Shown piece by piece: positions 43,592-51,394 of a DNA stretch of 64,000 nt. Where the stretch lies: contig JBGTSJ010000005.1 in assembly GCA_041940305.1 (NCBI GenBank), positions 1 through 64,000 on the forward strand, in the 5' to 3' direction. How positions within the stretch are numbered: position 1 is the stretch's first letter; each line of letters opens with the position of its first letter. A model generated the notes under the pieces. That model did not search any database. It saw only the letters and a list, made by a program, of their open reading frames with translations, and had not been told where the DNA came from. Source of the stretch: JBGTSJ01 sp041940305 (GTDB lineage: Bacteria > Planctomycetota > Planctomycetia > Planctomycetales > Planctomycetaceae). A program made the translations under genes and the position numbers.

Positions 43592-45199
43592 ATGACAGCC
43601 ATCGTGACCAACGAGCGACGCGAGACCCGCAGCGCGGAACCGCCCGCTCCGTACGGCCGTCCTGACGTTTCTGTGCTGCAGGACCGCGTACCGGAGTGGC
43701 TGAAGGCGCCGCGCGCGGCTGCCGGGTGGACGGCTCTCATCGGCGGTGCATTCCTGCTCCTCAGCTACGTGGACGTGTGGCACACCGACGTCTGGGGGCA
43801 CCTGTCCTATGGACGGTGGATTCAGCAGACCGGCAGCGTGCCGGAGACCGAGCCGCTGATGCCGCTGGCGCAGGGAGTGCCGTTTATTGACGTGGCATGG
43901 CTCAGTCAATGGCTGGGCTATCACGCGTACGATCGCTGGGGAGTCGCCGCACTGCAGCTGCTGTTCGCGGCAAGCGTTTCCCTGACGGCTGCGCTGCTCG
44001 CAGTCAGTCTGCGCAGGCGAACCGGCTCGATGCTGGCAGCGGCACTGGGGATCGCTGCGTTTGCATGGATTAACTGGCGGCCGCTGATGATCGTCCGGCC
44101 GCAGCTCGCCGGCCTTGTCTGCTTCACAATGCTCCTGGTCTGGCTGACCTCAACTCGGTGGCGGCGGTGGTATTGGGCCGCCGTCCCTGCGTTGTTTGCC
44201 TTTTGGGCGAATCTCCACGGCTCGTTTCCCGTCGGTCTGCTGTTGATTGCGGCGCTCGGCGCAGGACGCTGGATTGATGTCCTTTGGCGGACACGGCGAA
44301 TTGGATGCGCTCTTAAGGATCGGACCTTTCTGCGGCTCCTGCTGTTGTTGCAATTGGCTGCGGCGGCAGTGCTGCTCAATCCCTACGGGCTCGGCGTGTA
44401 TGCCGAAGTGCTGACGTTCAGTCGCAATCCGAACCTGGCTGACCTGACGGAATGGGACCCGCTCAACGTCCGTATGCAGCACGGACAGGCGGCGGCCGCC
44501 GTTGCCGTCCTGCTGTGCGTGTTTTATCGCTTCACCCAGCGGCGCGTGCGGTCCGCAGAACTGCTGTTGCTCGTGGGCATCGGAGCGATGGCGCTGTGGC
44601 ATTCGCGGATGCTCGTGTGGTGGGGCGTCGTGGCCGCGTACTACCTGAGTCTGCATGGGGGCGCCATCTGGCGGCGCATGCGTCACGGTCAGCACTCGTC
44701 CAGTCCGCGCAGCGGCAAGTGGTCGGTCGTCACGGCCGGGATGGCGTGGATCTGCTTCGCGTACACGCCCTTCGGCCTCACGCTCCTGCACGGACGGCCG
44801 GCCGATCCGGAGCAGGCCGAGGCGCAGTTTCGACGGAGCGTGTCGGACCAGACGCCGATCGACGCCGTCAAATACCTTGTTGAGAAGCAGCCCCGGGGGC
44901 AGATGTTCAATACGTACGAGTGGGGGGACTATCTGCTGTGGGCCGGGCCGTCCGACGTGCAGGTGTTTGCGGCCTCTCATGCGCATCTGATTCCGGAGGA
45001 GGTCTGGGACGACTACATGCGGATCGCCTATGCCAGCGATGACTGGAAGGGGGGCCTTGACCGCTACGGCGTCAACACGGTGCTGATTGATCACCGCTGG
45101 CGCGCGTCGCTGATCCGGCGGATGAAGAGCGATCCCGACTGGGAAGTCGGCTACGAAGACAGCACCGCGGTCGTGTTCCTGAGGAAGCGACCGATCTGA
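43592..45199 (+). CDS. polytopic GT-C-like membrane protein
   Basis: A 535-residue protein with about nine to eleven membrane helices up to residue 400 and a periplasmic C-terminal domain (NTYEWGDYLLWAGP... then VNTVLIDHRWRASL). An early loop motif, VDVWHTDVWGHLSYGRWI, puts an acidic pair after the first helix as in GT-C glycosyltransferases, and WGDYLLW near the soluble domain is common in this uncharacterised planctomycete family. Glycosyltransfer from a lipid-linked sugar is only inferred from topology. No strong ribosome binding site was seen before the ATG. Confidence 0.7.
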   Translation: MTAIVTNERRETRSAEPPAPYGRPDVSVLQDRVPEWLKAPRAAAGWTALIGGAFLLLSYVDVWHTDVWGHLSYGRWIQQTGSVPETEPLMPLAQGVPFIDVAWLSQWLGYHAYDRWGVAALQLLFAASVSLTAALLAVSLRRRTGSMLAAALGIAAFAWINWRPLMIVRPQLAGLVCFTMLLVWLTSTRWRRWYWAAVPALFAFWANLHGSFPVGLLLIAALGAGRWIDVLWRTRRIGCALKDRTFLRLLLLLQLAAAAVLLNPYGLGVYAEVLTFSRNPNLADLTEWDPLNVRMQHGQAAAAVAVLLCVFYRFTQRRVRSAELLLLVGIGAMALWHSRMLVWWGVVAAYYLSLHGGAIWRRMRHGQHSSSPRSGKWSVVTAGMAWICFAYTPFGLTLLHGRPADPEQAEAQFRRSVSDQTPIDAVKYLVEKQPRGQMFNTYEWGDYLLWAGPSDVQVFAASHAHLIPEEVWDDYMRIAYASDDWKGGLDRYGVNTVLIDHRWRASLIRRMKSDPDWEVGYEDSTAVVFLRKRPI

Positions 45200-45231
45200 T
45201 GACGGTGCGTTTTGAGGATGAAGGCGATTTC

Positions 45232-45328
45232 GTAGCCGCGGCACTCCGTGACGCGGAGACAGTTTGCAACTGCGGAATCTCGTTCTATTGGACGCCGATC
45301 CCGGGTCACGGAGGACCCGGCTACTTTG
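45232..45328. repeat. dispersed two-hairpin repeat, copy 2
   Basis: It starts with gtagccgcggcactccgtga and ends with a second hairpin block, ccgggtcacggaggacccgg followed by ctactttg, the same two blocks as at 11098-11260 but with a shorter spacer. It lies 33 bases past the GT-C-like gene and in front of the next gene on the same strand. Confidence 0.7.
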
Positions 45329-45359
45329 TTGATCGACGGAGGTTTCCCGGAGTTCGACC

Positions 45360-46601
45360 ATGCGAAGCAATCGGCGTATCCCGGCAGTGATCTTGATCGG
45401 CGTCCAGGCGGTCACGCTTGGGGCGTTCGGACTGGCATATGCACTGGCTTCGCCCGTCACGACATATGAAGTCGCGAGCCTGAAATCTGCGGGCACGGCC
45501 GTCCCGATGCCCGACGTGCAGCGGAACGAACCGCTGTCGGTGTCGCCGTTGTACGACCGGCCGGAATTTGTGAGCGATGACGAGTTGGCCGCCGTGCTCC
45601 GGCAGGTGCAGCCGCGGTTCTCACGGGATGAGCTGAAGCCGAACTTCGTCGAGCATGCGCTGCGGGTGTGGGGCGTGGACGCGGAGTTCGCGGATCCGGA
45701 AGTGCTCAGCGGCGCGGAGATGCGCGACTTTCTCACGAATCACACGATCTACACCGCGTCGTGGAAAGACAAAGTCGATCCCTTGCTGGATGTGAAGCCG
45801 GCAGGCGTCGCGATTCGCTATGGGACGGACCTGTGCGCATCGGTGCATCATGACCACTGGCTCGCGTGCCTGACGGAGGCGGGAGTGCATCTCGATACGC
45901 CCGTCTACGGGCCGGGCCGTCACGATGCCACCATCGCCGACGTGCTGCACGAAGCCATCCGCGATTTCCGGCTGGACGAGCGGGAGACCGAATGGACGGC
46001 GATGGCGTTCGGGTTCTGGCTGGCCCCCGCGCGGACCTGGACCGGTTCGGAAGGGCGGCAATACTCGTTCGACCTGCTGGCCGACCGGCTGCTGCGCGGA
46101 GACCAGAAGCTGGGCGTCTGTGCCGGCACCCATCGCGTGTACTCGCTGGCCGTGCTGCTGCGGCTCGACGATGAACATGACATTCTCACCGACGATGCCC
46201 GCTCCCGCGTGTACGCTCATCTGGAGCGGGTGCGGGATGAGATCATGGCCTCGCAGTTCGAGGATGGGCACTGGCCGACCAACTGGCCGGATGGCGCCGA
46301 AGCGCTCAGCAATCCGGCCGACGACGAGCCGTATCAGCAGGTGATCGCGACGGGCCATCACCTCGAGTGGCTGGCGATCGCCCCGCGCGAACTGCATCCG
46401 CCGGACGAACAGATCCGCAGGGCGGCCCGCTGGGCGATCGACACGACTCTCGCCCAGTCGCCGGAGGAGATCCTGCAGCGTTACACGTTCTTCAGCCACG
46501 TGGGGAACGCCCTGTCGCTCTGGCGCAACCGGCACCCCGCCGAGTTCTGGCAGGAGCGGGAGCGCGCGGGCGTAGCACGAGAGTCAGCGCGAACCGACTG
46601 A
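45360..46601 (+). CDS. secreted alpha-helical protein, unrecognised
   Basis: A 413-residue protein with an N-terminal membrane or signal helix (MRSNRRIPAVILIGVQAVTLGAFGLAYALA). The rest is helix-rich with recurrent GHHLEWLAIAPRELHPP, THRVYSLAVLLRLDDEHDIL and FEDGHWPTNWPDG stretches. This pattern is reminiscent of an (alpha/alpha)6 toroid as in terpene-cyclase-like or glycan-active proteins, but no catalytic site could be assigned. A dispersed repeat precedes the gene; the start at 45360 is the only ATG with an exported N-terminus. Confidence 0.7.
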   Translation: MRSNRRIPAVILIGVQAVTLGAFGLAYALASPVTTYEVASLKSAGTAVPMPDVQRNEPLSVSPLYDRPEFVSDDELAAVLRQVQPRFSRDELKPNFVEHALRVWGVDAEFADPEVLSGAEMRDFLTNHTIYTASWKDKVDPLLDVKPAGVAIRYGTDLCASVHHDHWLACLTEAGVHLDTPVYGPGRHDATIADVLHEAIRDFRLDERETEWTAMAFGFWLAPARTWTGSEGRQYSFDLLADRLLRGDQKLGVCAGTHRVYSLAVLLRLDDEHDILTDDARSRVYAHLERVRDEIMASQFEDGHWPTNWPDGAEALSNPADDEPYQQVIATGHHLEWLAIAPRELHPPDEQIRRAARWAIDTTLAQSPEEILQRYTFFSHVGNALSLWRNRHPAEFWQERERAGVARESARTD

Positions 46602-46658
46602 CCCGCACAGAGCATTGGCCGGATCCCGGCAAACCGATGTCTGTGAAGATGAGCAGCA

Positions 46659-46732
46659 CGCAAAGGCGCTAAGGCGCAAAGGAAGGTCGCGGCTGTCCCC
46701 CGTATTAATCTTTGCGCCTCCGCGCCTTTGCG
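46659..46732. repeat. 23-base inverted repeat between convergent genes
   Basis: The arms cgcaaaggcgctaaggcgca (extending to 46681) and ctttgcgcctccgcgccttt (46710-46732) match at 21 of 23 positions around a 28-base loop. The element lies between the convergent genes ending at 46601 and 46751. Sequences of this GCAAAGGCGC type are known as dispersed intergenic repeats in many high-GC bacterial genomes. Confidence 0.65.
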
Positions 46733-46750
46733 CGAGCCATTTCGCGGAGT

Positions 46751-47650
46751 TCATCGCGACGCGCTCGAGGCGACATCGGCGCGACCCACGTCGGTTGTGA
46801 AGTTGGCGATGTAGGCGGTGAGGCGCTCGTTGGCGCGGGGGAATTCGGCGGCGATCCGCGTGGAGAGGGCTGTCGGCGTGCCGGGATGTTCGAGGTCCCG
46901 CAGGTAGCCCAGCAGCAGGTCGCGGCCGGAGACGTCGTTCAGCAGAAAGTGGGTCCAGGCCCAGGCTTCCTGGTAGTCGGCCCGCTGCATCTGCGAGACG
47001 TCGTCCAGTTGCTCCATGCGGCGGAGGTTGGGCTGCCAGCCGTGAACCAGCATTTCAGCCAGGCCGGCGGCGTGCTCCTGGTTGATCCGGTTCGGGCTTT
47101 CGCGCTGGACTTCGAAGAACTCGGCCAGTCCTTCATCCAGCCAGAGCGGGACGTGATCGAGCGAGGCGTGCAGCAGTCCGTGCGTATACTCGTGCCGCAA
47201 GTCTTCCCGGACCTGCTCTCCCCAATACGCATAGACGGAGAGCTGCGACGACGTGCCGATGAAGAACGCCCGCCGGGACGGCAGATTGGGGTGCGTGGCC
47301 CGCATGTAGCGCGTATACCGTTGCTCGTCCTGAAAGAGATAAACCACGACCGGCCGCCGCTGCTCCGGCAGCTGGAGTACGTCGCGGACCTCGCGCCGCA
47401 GATCATGCAGCTCGGTGACGCGGGGGTCCTCCTCCGGCAGATCAAAGTCCGACTTGATGACCAGCTTGCCGGTCCGCACTTCGTGCCGTGCGGGCAGCCC
47501 GGCCGTCTGCTGGCGCGCCGGGATCGCACAGCCGATGCAGATGGCGGCCAGGGTGAGTCCGAATGCGAAGCGCCACCGCCTGGCGATGGTACGCGGCGCG
47601 CGCTTCCCGGGTGGAGAGGCCGTTTCGGACGAGGGAAGGTTCTCGGTCAC
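46751..47650 (-). CDS. DUF1570-like lipoprotein zinc peptidase
   Basis: A 299-residue protein with GTG start, a membrane helix ending in the lipobox-like ICIGC (Cys41), and a gluzincin domain. HEYTH (153-157) plus the downstream E in LWLDEGLAEFFE (about 173-177) are the zinc-binding motif of the DUF1570 family, predicted metallopeptidases of planctomycetes. The earlier YVFQDEQRYTRYMRATHP-like strand (VVYLFQDEQRYTRYMR) is also family-typical. Substrates are unknown. It follows fmt by about 200 bases on the same strand. Confidence 0.8.
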   Translation of the reverse strand: MTENLPSSETASPPGKRAPRTIARRWRFAFGLTLAAICIGCAIPARQQTAGLPARHEVRTGKLVIKSDFDLPEEDPRVTELHDLRREVRDVLQLPEQRRPVVVYLFQDEQRYTRYMRATHPNLPSRRAFFIGTSSQLSVYAYWGEQVREDLRHEYTHGLLHASLDHVPLWLDEGLAEFFEVQRESPNRINQEHAAGLAEMLVHGWQPNLRRMEQLDDVSQMQRADYQEAWAWTHFLLNDVSGRDLLLGYLRDLEHPGTPTALSTRIAAEFPRANERLTAYIANFTTDVGRADVASSASR

Positions 47651-47846
47651 GAGCGGTGGAAGGCGGAGTCGGGCGCGTCGCGACGGACAGCGCGTCCGGC
47701 CGCCGCAGTCGGGGGGCGGATGGTTGCAGAATCCGCCGGATGCGGCAATACGGTTCGACGTTTCCGGTTTCTAAGCAAACCCACCAAAGAGCCGCGCCCG
47801 GCAGGAAGCGGCCTGCACGCACCCGCTCCCTGCCGGTCGCGGCTCA

Positions 47847-48809
47847 TTACGGAACATCCGCCCCGAACCGGTCCCCCGGCCGCACGGCGTGACCCCGCAG
47901 GAACTCGGAGGCCGCCATTGGGCGCTTCCCGGCGGGCTGGAGTTCCTGAATCTCCACCGCACCATCGCCCGTCTGAACAACCAGTCGGCCGCCATCGGCC
48001 GAAAGCACCGTCCCCGGTGCCGACTCGTCTCCTCCTTGCTCCGTCGGCTGCACGCGCAGCACCAGCAATCGGAGCGGAGGCTTGCCTTCCTGATGCAGAA
48101 ACGTAAACGGCATCGGCCACGGCTGCATGGCCCGGATATGGCAGCGGACGCGTTGGGCGGGCGCGGACCAGTCGATGAGCCCCATCTCCTTCGGCATGCG
48201 GGGAGCGAGCGTAACGCCGTCCGGATCCTGCGGCAGCGGTGTACCGCGGCCGTGCTCCAGGTCGTCAATCACGCGCAGCGTGAGCGGCGCTGACAGTTCC
48301 GCCAGCCGCGGGAGCAGGTCGCCCGTCGTCTCGTCGGGACCGATCGGAGTTTCGCCCTGACCGAGGATCAGGCCGGCGTCGAGCTTGGGCTCGATCTGGA
48401 AGATGGTGACTCCGGTGCGGGTTTCGCCGTTGAGGATCGCATAATGGATCGGAGCGGCGCCGCGGTATTTCGGCAGCAGCGAGGCATGCAGGTTGATGGC
48501 TCCGAGTCGCGGGATGCTCAACAGCTTCGCCGAAAGGATCTGTCCATAGGCCGCGACGACGAACAGATCGGCCCCGAACTCGCGCAGCCGCTGCAGCGAG
48601 TCCTCGGCGTTGGCCCGTTCCGGCTGGAAAACCTCGATGCCGCGCTCCAGCGCGAATTCCTTCATCACGTTGACATGCCGGTGATGCCCCCGCCCGGTCC
48701 GGTCCGGCTGGGTGACGAGTCCCACGACCTCGTGCTGCGATTCGCACAAGGCGCGGAACGCCGGCAGTGCAAACTCGCCGGTGCCCATCATCAAGAGACG
48801 CAGCGGCAC
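47847..48809 (-). CDS. fmt: methionyl-tRNA formyltransferase
   Basis: A 320-residue Fmt. The formyl-transfer site residues line up with the E. coli numbering: N106 and H108 in INLHASLLPKYRGAAPI and D144 in PKLDAG. The N-terminal Rossmann part starts RLLMMGTGEFALPAF. The C-terminal domain ends near residue 320 as usual. The GTG start at 48809 is preceded by AAGGAG. It formylates initiator Met-tRNA; gene order def-fmt is the classic pair, with def 67 bases upstream on the same strand. Confidence 0.96.
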   Translation of the reverse strand: MPLRLLMMGTGEFALPAFRALCESQHEVVGLVTQPDRTGRGHHRHVNVMKEFALERGIEVFQPERANAEDSLQRLREFGADLFVVAAYGQILSAKLLSIPRLGAINLHASLLPKYRGAAPIHYAILNGETRTGVTIFQIEPKLDAGLILGQGETPIGPDETTGDLLPRLAELSAPLTLRVIDDLEHGRGTPLPQDPDGVTLAPRMPKEMGLIDWSAPAQRVRCHIRAMQPWPMPFTFLHQEGKPPLRLLVLRVQPTEQGGDESAPGTVLSADGGRLVVQTGDGAVEIQELQPAGKRPMAASEFLRGHAVRPGDRFGADVP

Positions 48810-48876
48810 GATTCCGCTCCTTCCTCGTGAGAGATGCCGGCGACCGACGCCGCCGTCCCGGGCGATCCGCCGGCCG

Positions 48877-49452
48877 TCATGCCTGGACGAAATGTTCCAG
48901 CCTCGCCCGCAATTCGTCGTCGGGGGCGACCTCGCCGCGCTGCTGCCGCGCTCGGAAGTCGATGTCGAACTCGGAGACTTTGGGTTCGATTTCGCGGCGG
49001 ATCGAGTCATCCACGCGGTCGATGAACAACACGCCGTCGAGGTGGTCGGTCTCGTGCTGGACGACGCGGGCCGCGAGGTCGTCCAGCTCCGCGCGAAACG
49101 GCTGGCCGTCCAGGTCGAACGCCTCAACGACGATTTTCTCCGCCCGCTGCACGTCGGCGTACAGTCCCGGCAGGCTGAGGCAGCCCTCCTCGCCGATTTC
49201 AGCCCCGCGTCGCTTGAGGATCTCGGGATTGATGAAGACGACCTCCTCGTCTTTCTCGGCCGCTTCGCCTGTGAGATTGACGACGAACACGCGCAGCGGC
49301 AGGGCGACCTGGTTCGCGGCGAGACCGATCCCCTTCGCCTGGTACATCAGGGCGAACATCTCCTCGACGATGCCGCGCAGCTTGTCGTCGATTTGCGCCA
49401 CTTCGCGCGATTTGTAGCGCAGGGCCGGATGTGGGTACGAAACGATTTCCAT
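48877..49452 (-). CDS. def: peptide deformylase
   Basis: A 191-residue type I peptide deformylase. Motif 1 GIGLAANQV (41-49), motif 2 EEGCLSLPG with metal-ligand Cys91, and motif 3 QHETDHLDG with His133, catalytic Glu134 and His137. It removes formyl from nascent proteins using Fe2+/Zn2+. It is upstream of fmt and part of the same transcript. The C-terminus is longer than E. coli def by about 20 residues, as in many related bacteria. Confidence 0.97.
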   Translation of the reverse strand: MEIVSYPHPALRYKSREVAQIDDKLRGIVEEMFALMYQAKGIGLAANQVALPLRVFVVNLTGEAAEKDEEVVFINPEILKRRGAEIGEEGCLSLPGLYADVQRAEKIVVEAFDLDGQPFRAELDDLAARVVQHETDHLDGVLFIDRVDDSIRREIEPKVSEFDIDFRARQQRGEVAPDDELRARLEHFVQA

Positions 49453-49934
49453 AACACGTTGAGTGGCGGCAGGCGCGGTACTGGCCCATTGCTGCGGGAA
49501 TTCACGGGGGAGTGGCGCATCTCCCCGCGGGGGAGTTTAGCAGCCGCCCGGGAACATGCACGGCAGTTTCTGCCGGTCGGCACGTGCAGGAAGCAATGCC
49601 AGATGACATTCCCCGGTCGGCGCCGGCCCACTCTGCGTTCCGCCAAGGGCCTGCTCTCGAGTGGGATTATAGGGGAGGGCGCGCGTGAAAACAGGCGGCT
49701 CGCGAACGCTCGCGAACCGCCTGGAGGGGGCGCCTGGAGACTCTCGTCAAACGACCGTAAGCCGACCGACGTGAGGCTGATTGTCCTGCTGGTTTCGGGG
49801 CCGGAGGAATGCGTGCCTGCCGCAGTCCCGCGACCCTCCGAAACCCGGATGGAGGACGCTGCCGCGTCCGTCGGGTGGCGCGTTGAATGCGACCGGCGTG
49901 TGCCGCAGCGGCCGCGTTCGTCCGCGACCGAGGA
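49453..49934. other. 482-base intergenic region with one terminator
   Basis: Between def and the small lipoprotein gene, both on the minus strand. It should hold the def-fmt promoter; no element was confidently found. The terminator of the lipoprotein gene (49688-49722) is inside. No gene was recognised. Confidence 0.45.
49688..49722 (-). terminator. intrinsic terminator of the small lipoprotein gene
   Basis: Arms aggcggctcgcg (49693-49704) and cgcgaaccgcct (49711-49722) pair with one mismatch around a 6-base loop. On the minus strand the stem is followed by GTTTT (49691-49688). It sits about 210 bases past the stop of the gene at 49935. Confidence 0.65.
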
Positions 49935-50246
49935 TTAGTAGGTGGGAAGGACGTCCATCGGGGCGGTGGCCACGACCGGATACGGACCGGCGGCGTACGT
50001 CGGGCCGATGGAAATTCCGGCGCTCAGCGACGTGCCGGGATAGTAGGCGCTCGTCGGCGCGACGGCGGCCCCGTAAGGCGAGCCGTACGGCGAACAGGGG
50101 GAGCAGGGCTGCGAATAGGGCTGCATATACGGCTGCTGATAGCCGCAGGCTCCGCCGCCGCCGCCGCACCACGGGAACAGGCAACAGCAGCCGGTAGAGG
50201 CGGACAGCACGGCCGAGGCGGCCAGCATCATCGCAAAACGCTTCAT
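49935..50246 (-). CDS. small Gly/Tyr/Pro/Cys-rich lipoprotein
   Basis: A 103-residue secreted protein. The signal peptide ends in a lipobox (LSASTGC) followed by a Cys run (CCCLFPWCGGGGGACG) and YQQPYMQPYSQPCSPCSPYGSPYG low-complexity. AAGGA is placed well before the ATG. Tandem Tyr-Gln-Pro/Ser-Pro units suggest a surface structural role, comparable in spirit to the YTV protein. No homology to a defined family is claimed. A terminator follows. Confidence 0.75.
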   Translation of the reverse strand: MKRFAMMLAASAVLSASTGCCCLFPWCGGGGGACGYQQPYMQPYSQPCSPCSPYGSPYGAAVAPTSAYYPGTSLSAGISIGPTYAAGPYPVVATAPMDVLPTY

Positions 50247-50759
50247 GGGACGTTCCTTTACGAGGGAGGCGACGAGAGTTCGAGGGGAATTGGAGGGGTA
50301 GGCGAGACCCGCGGCGACGCTTGTGAGGCAGGCGACAGCGGTTCGCGGTCCGTCAGGCCGTGGCGGGGCCGCAGGCGACCTCAGCGCACAGGTACAGGCC
50401 CGTTAACAGGTTAGGGGATCGTCGAGATGGGAGGGGAGATGACGATGACCCGCAACCGAATGGTGTCGGGCGCAAACGGAGCGGGACGATAAGAACGCCT
50501 GCCAAACAGGTCAATATGTTTTTCCTGAAGTTTCGACCAAGCTTTGCCGACATGGGCCCGACCGGCAAGACTCGCGCGTCTGTGTAGCGGACTCCTGGGT
50601 GGGAGCGTCGCGCGGCCTGTGAGCCGTGCATAGGTGAATCCTGTTCGCGGGACGCTGGACAACAGGGAGGCTTCGACCTACCATCTCGATGCAAATGCAT
50701 CTCGTATGCAATAACGACAGCATCGCACCTTCACAGGACTCCCGAAAGGAGCGTCGCGA
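50247..50759. other. 513-base divergent intergenic region
   Basis: Between the lipoprotein gene (minus) and the MerC-like gene (plus). Apart from the palindrome at 50688-50701 no gene or convincing element was recognised. It should contain both promoters. Confidence 0.45.
50688..50701. promoter_or_regulatory. gatgca-aa-tgcatc palindrome upstream of the MerC-like gene
   Basis: The 6-2-6 palindrome lies 59 bases before the GTG start, with the core GATGCA/TGCATC repeated in a palindrome 188 bases upstream of the HTH/receiver gene (20514-20528). A metal-responsive repressor is a plausible reader but not shown. Confidence 0.3.
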
Positions 50760-51317
50760 GTGGCTCACTCAAAGGCACACAACGGTTTGATTCCACTCCG
50801 CCGGCTGGAAGGCGTGGATGAGGCCGGAATGCTGGTTTCGGCTCTGTGCCTGGTGCATTGCCTGTCGCTGCCCGTCCTGCTCGCTCTGGCGCCGGCTTTC
50901 GGGTCGTCGCTCGCGGACCCCCTGGTGCACCGGCTGTTCGCAGTGCTCGCGGGGCTGTCCGTCGTCGCGGCGTTGTTTCCGTCGGCGATCACACATGGCC
51001 GGTGGGCCATTGCGGCCGTGGGGTCTGTCGGGACGCTGCTCCTGCTGGTCTCGGCGTTCGAAGGTTCGGATGTGTGTTGCTCCCTGCTGCTGGCACTGTC
51101 GCAGAACCAGTTGCAGTTAGGCGCGATCGGGCTGTCGCAATGGGTGTTGCTCCTGCTGACGCCGACCGGCTGCCTGCTGGTGGCCGTGGCTCATTACCTG
51201 AACCGGCGTCGTGCGCAGGCGCGCGGCTGTCGATGCTGCGCCGCGCCCGCGAGCGTTGCGAGGCGGAAGTCGGCCGAGCGACCCGTCGACGTCGTGACGC
51301 TCGCTTCAATGCCGTAG
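50760..51317 (+). CDS. MerC-like membrane protein
   Basis: A 185-residue protein with four predicted helices in the MerC arrangement. The signature C-x-x-H-C of MerC is in LCLVHCLSLPVLLALAP, followed by the second helix and the FAVLAGLSVVAALFPS third helix. MerC family proteins move Hg2+ or other soft metals; many of this short bacterial group are uncharacterised. The C-terminus carries an extra Cys cluster (ARGCRCCAAP) not typical of MerC. The GTG start has AAAGGAG upstream. No mer operon genes are near. Confidence 0.75.
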   Translation: MAHSKAHNGLIPLRRLEGVDEAGMLVSALCLVHCLSLPVLLALAPAFGSSLADPLVHRLFAVLAGLSVVAALFPSAITHGRWAIAAVGSVGTLLLLVSAFEGSDVCCSLLLALSQNQLQLGAIGLSQWVLLLLTPTGCLLVAVAHYLNRRRAQARGCRCCAAPASVARRKSAERPVDVVTLASMP

Positions 51318-51394
51318 CGCATGGCCCTGGATTTGCTGCTGCGGAACGGCCTGAGGCTGGGAGGGCGCCGTCCGTTAAGAACGGCGGGATGTCG

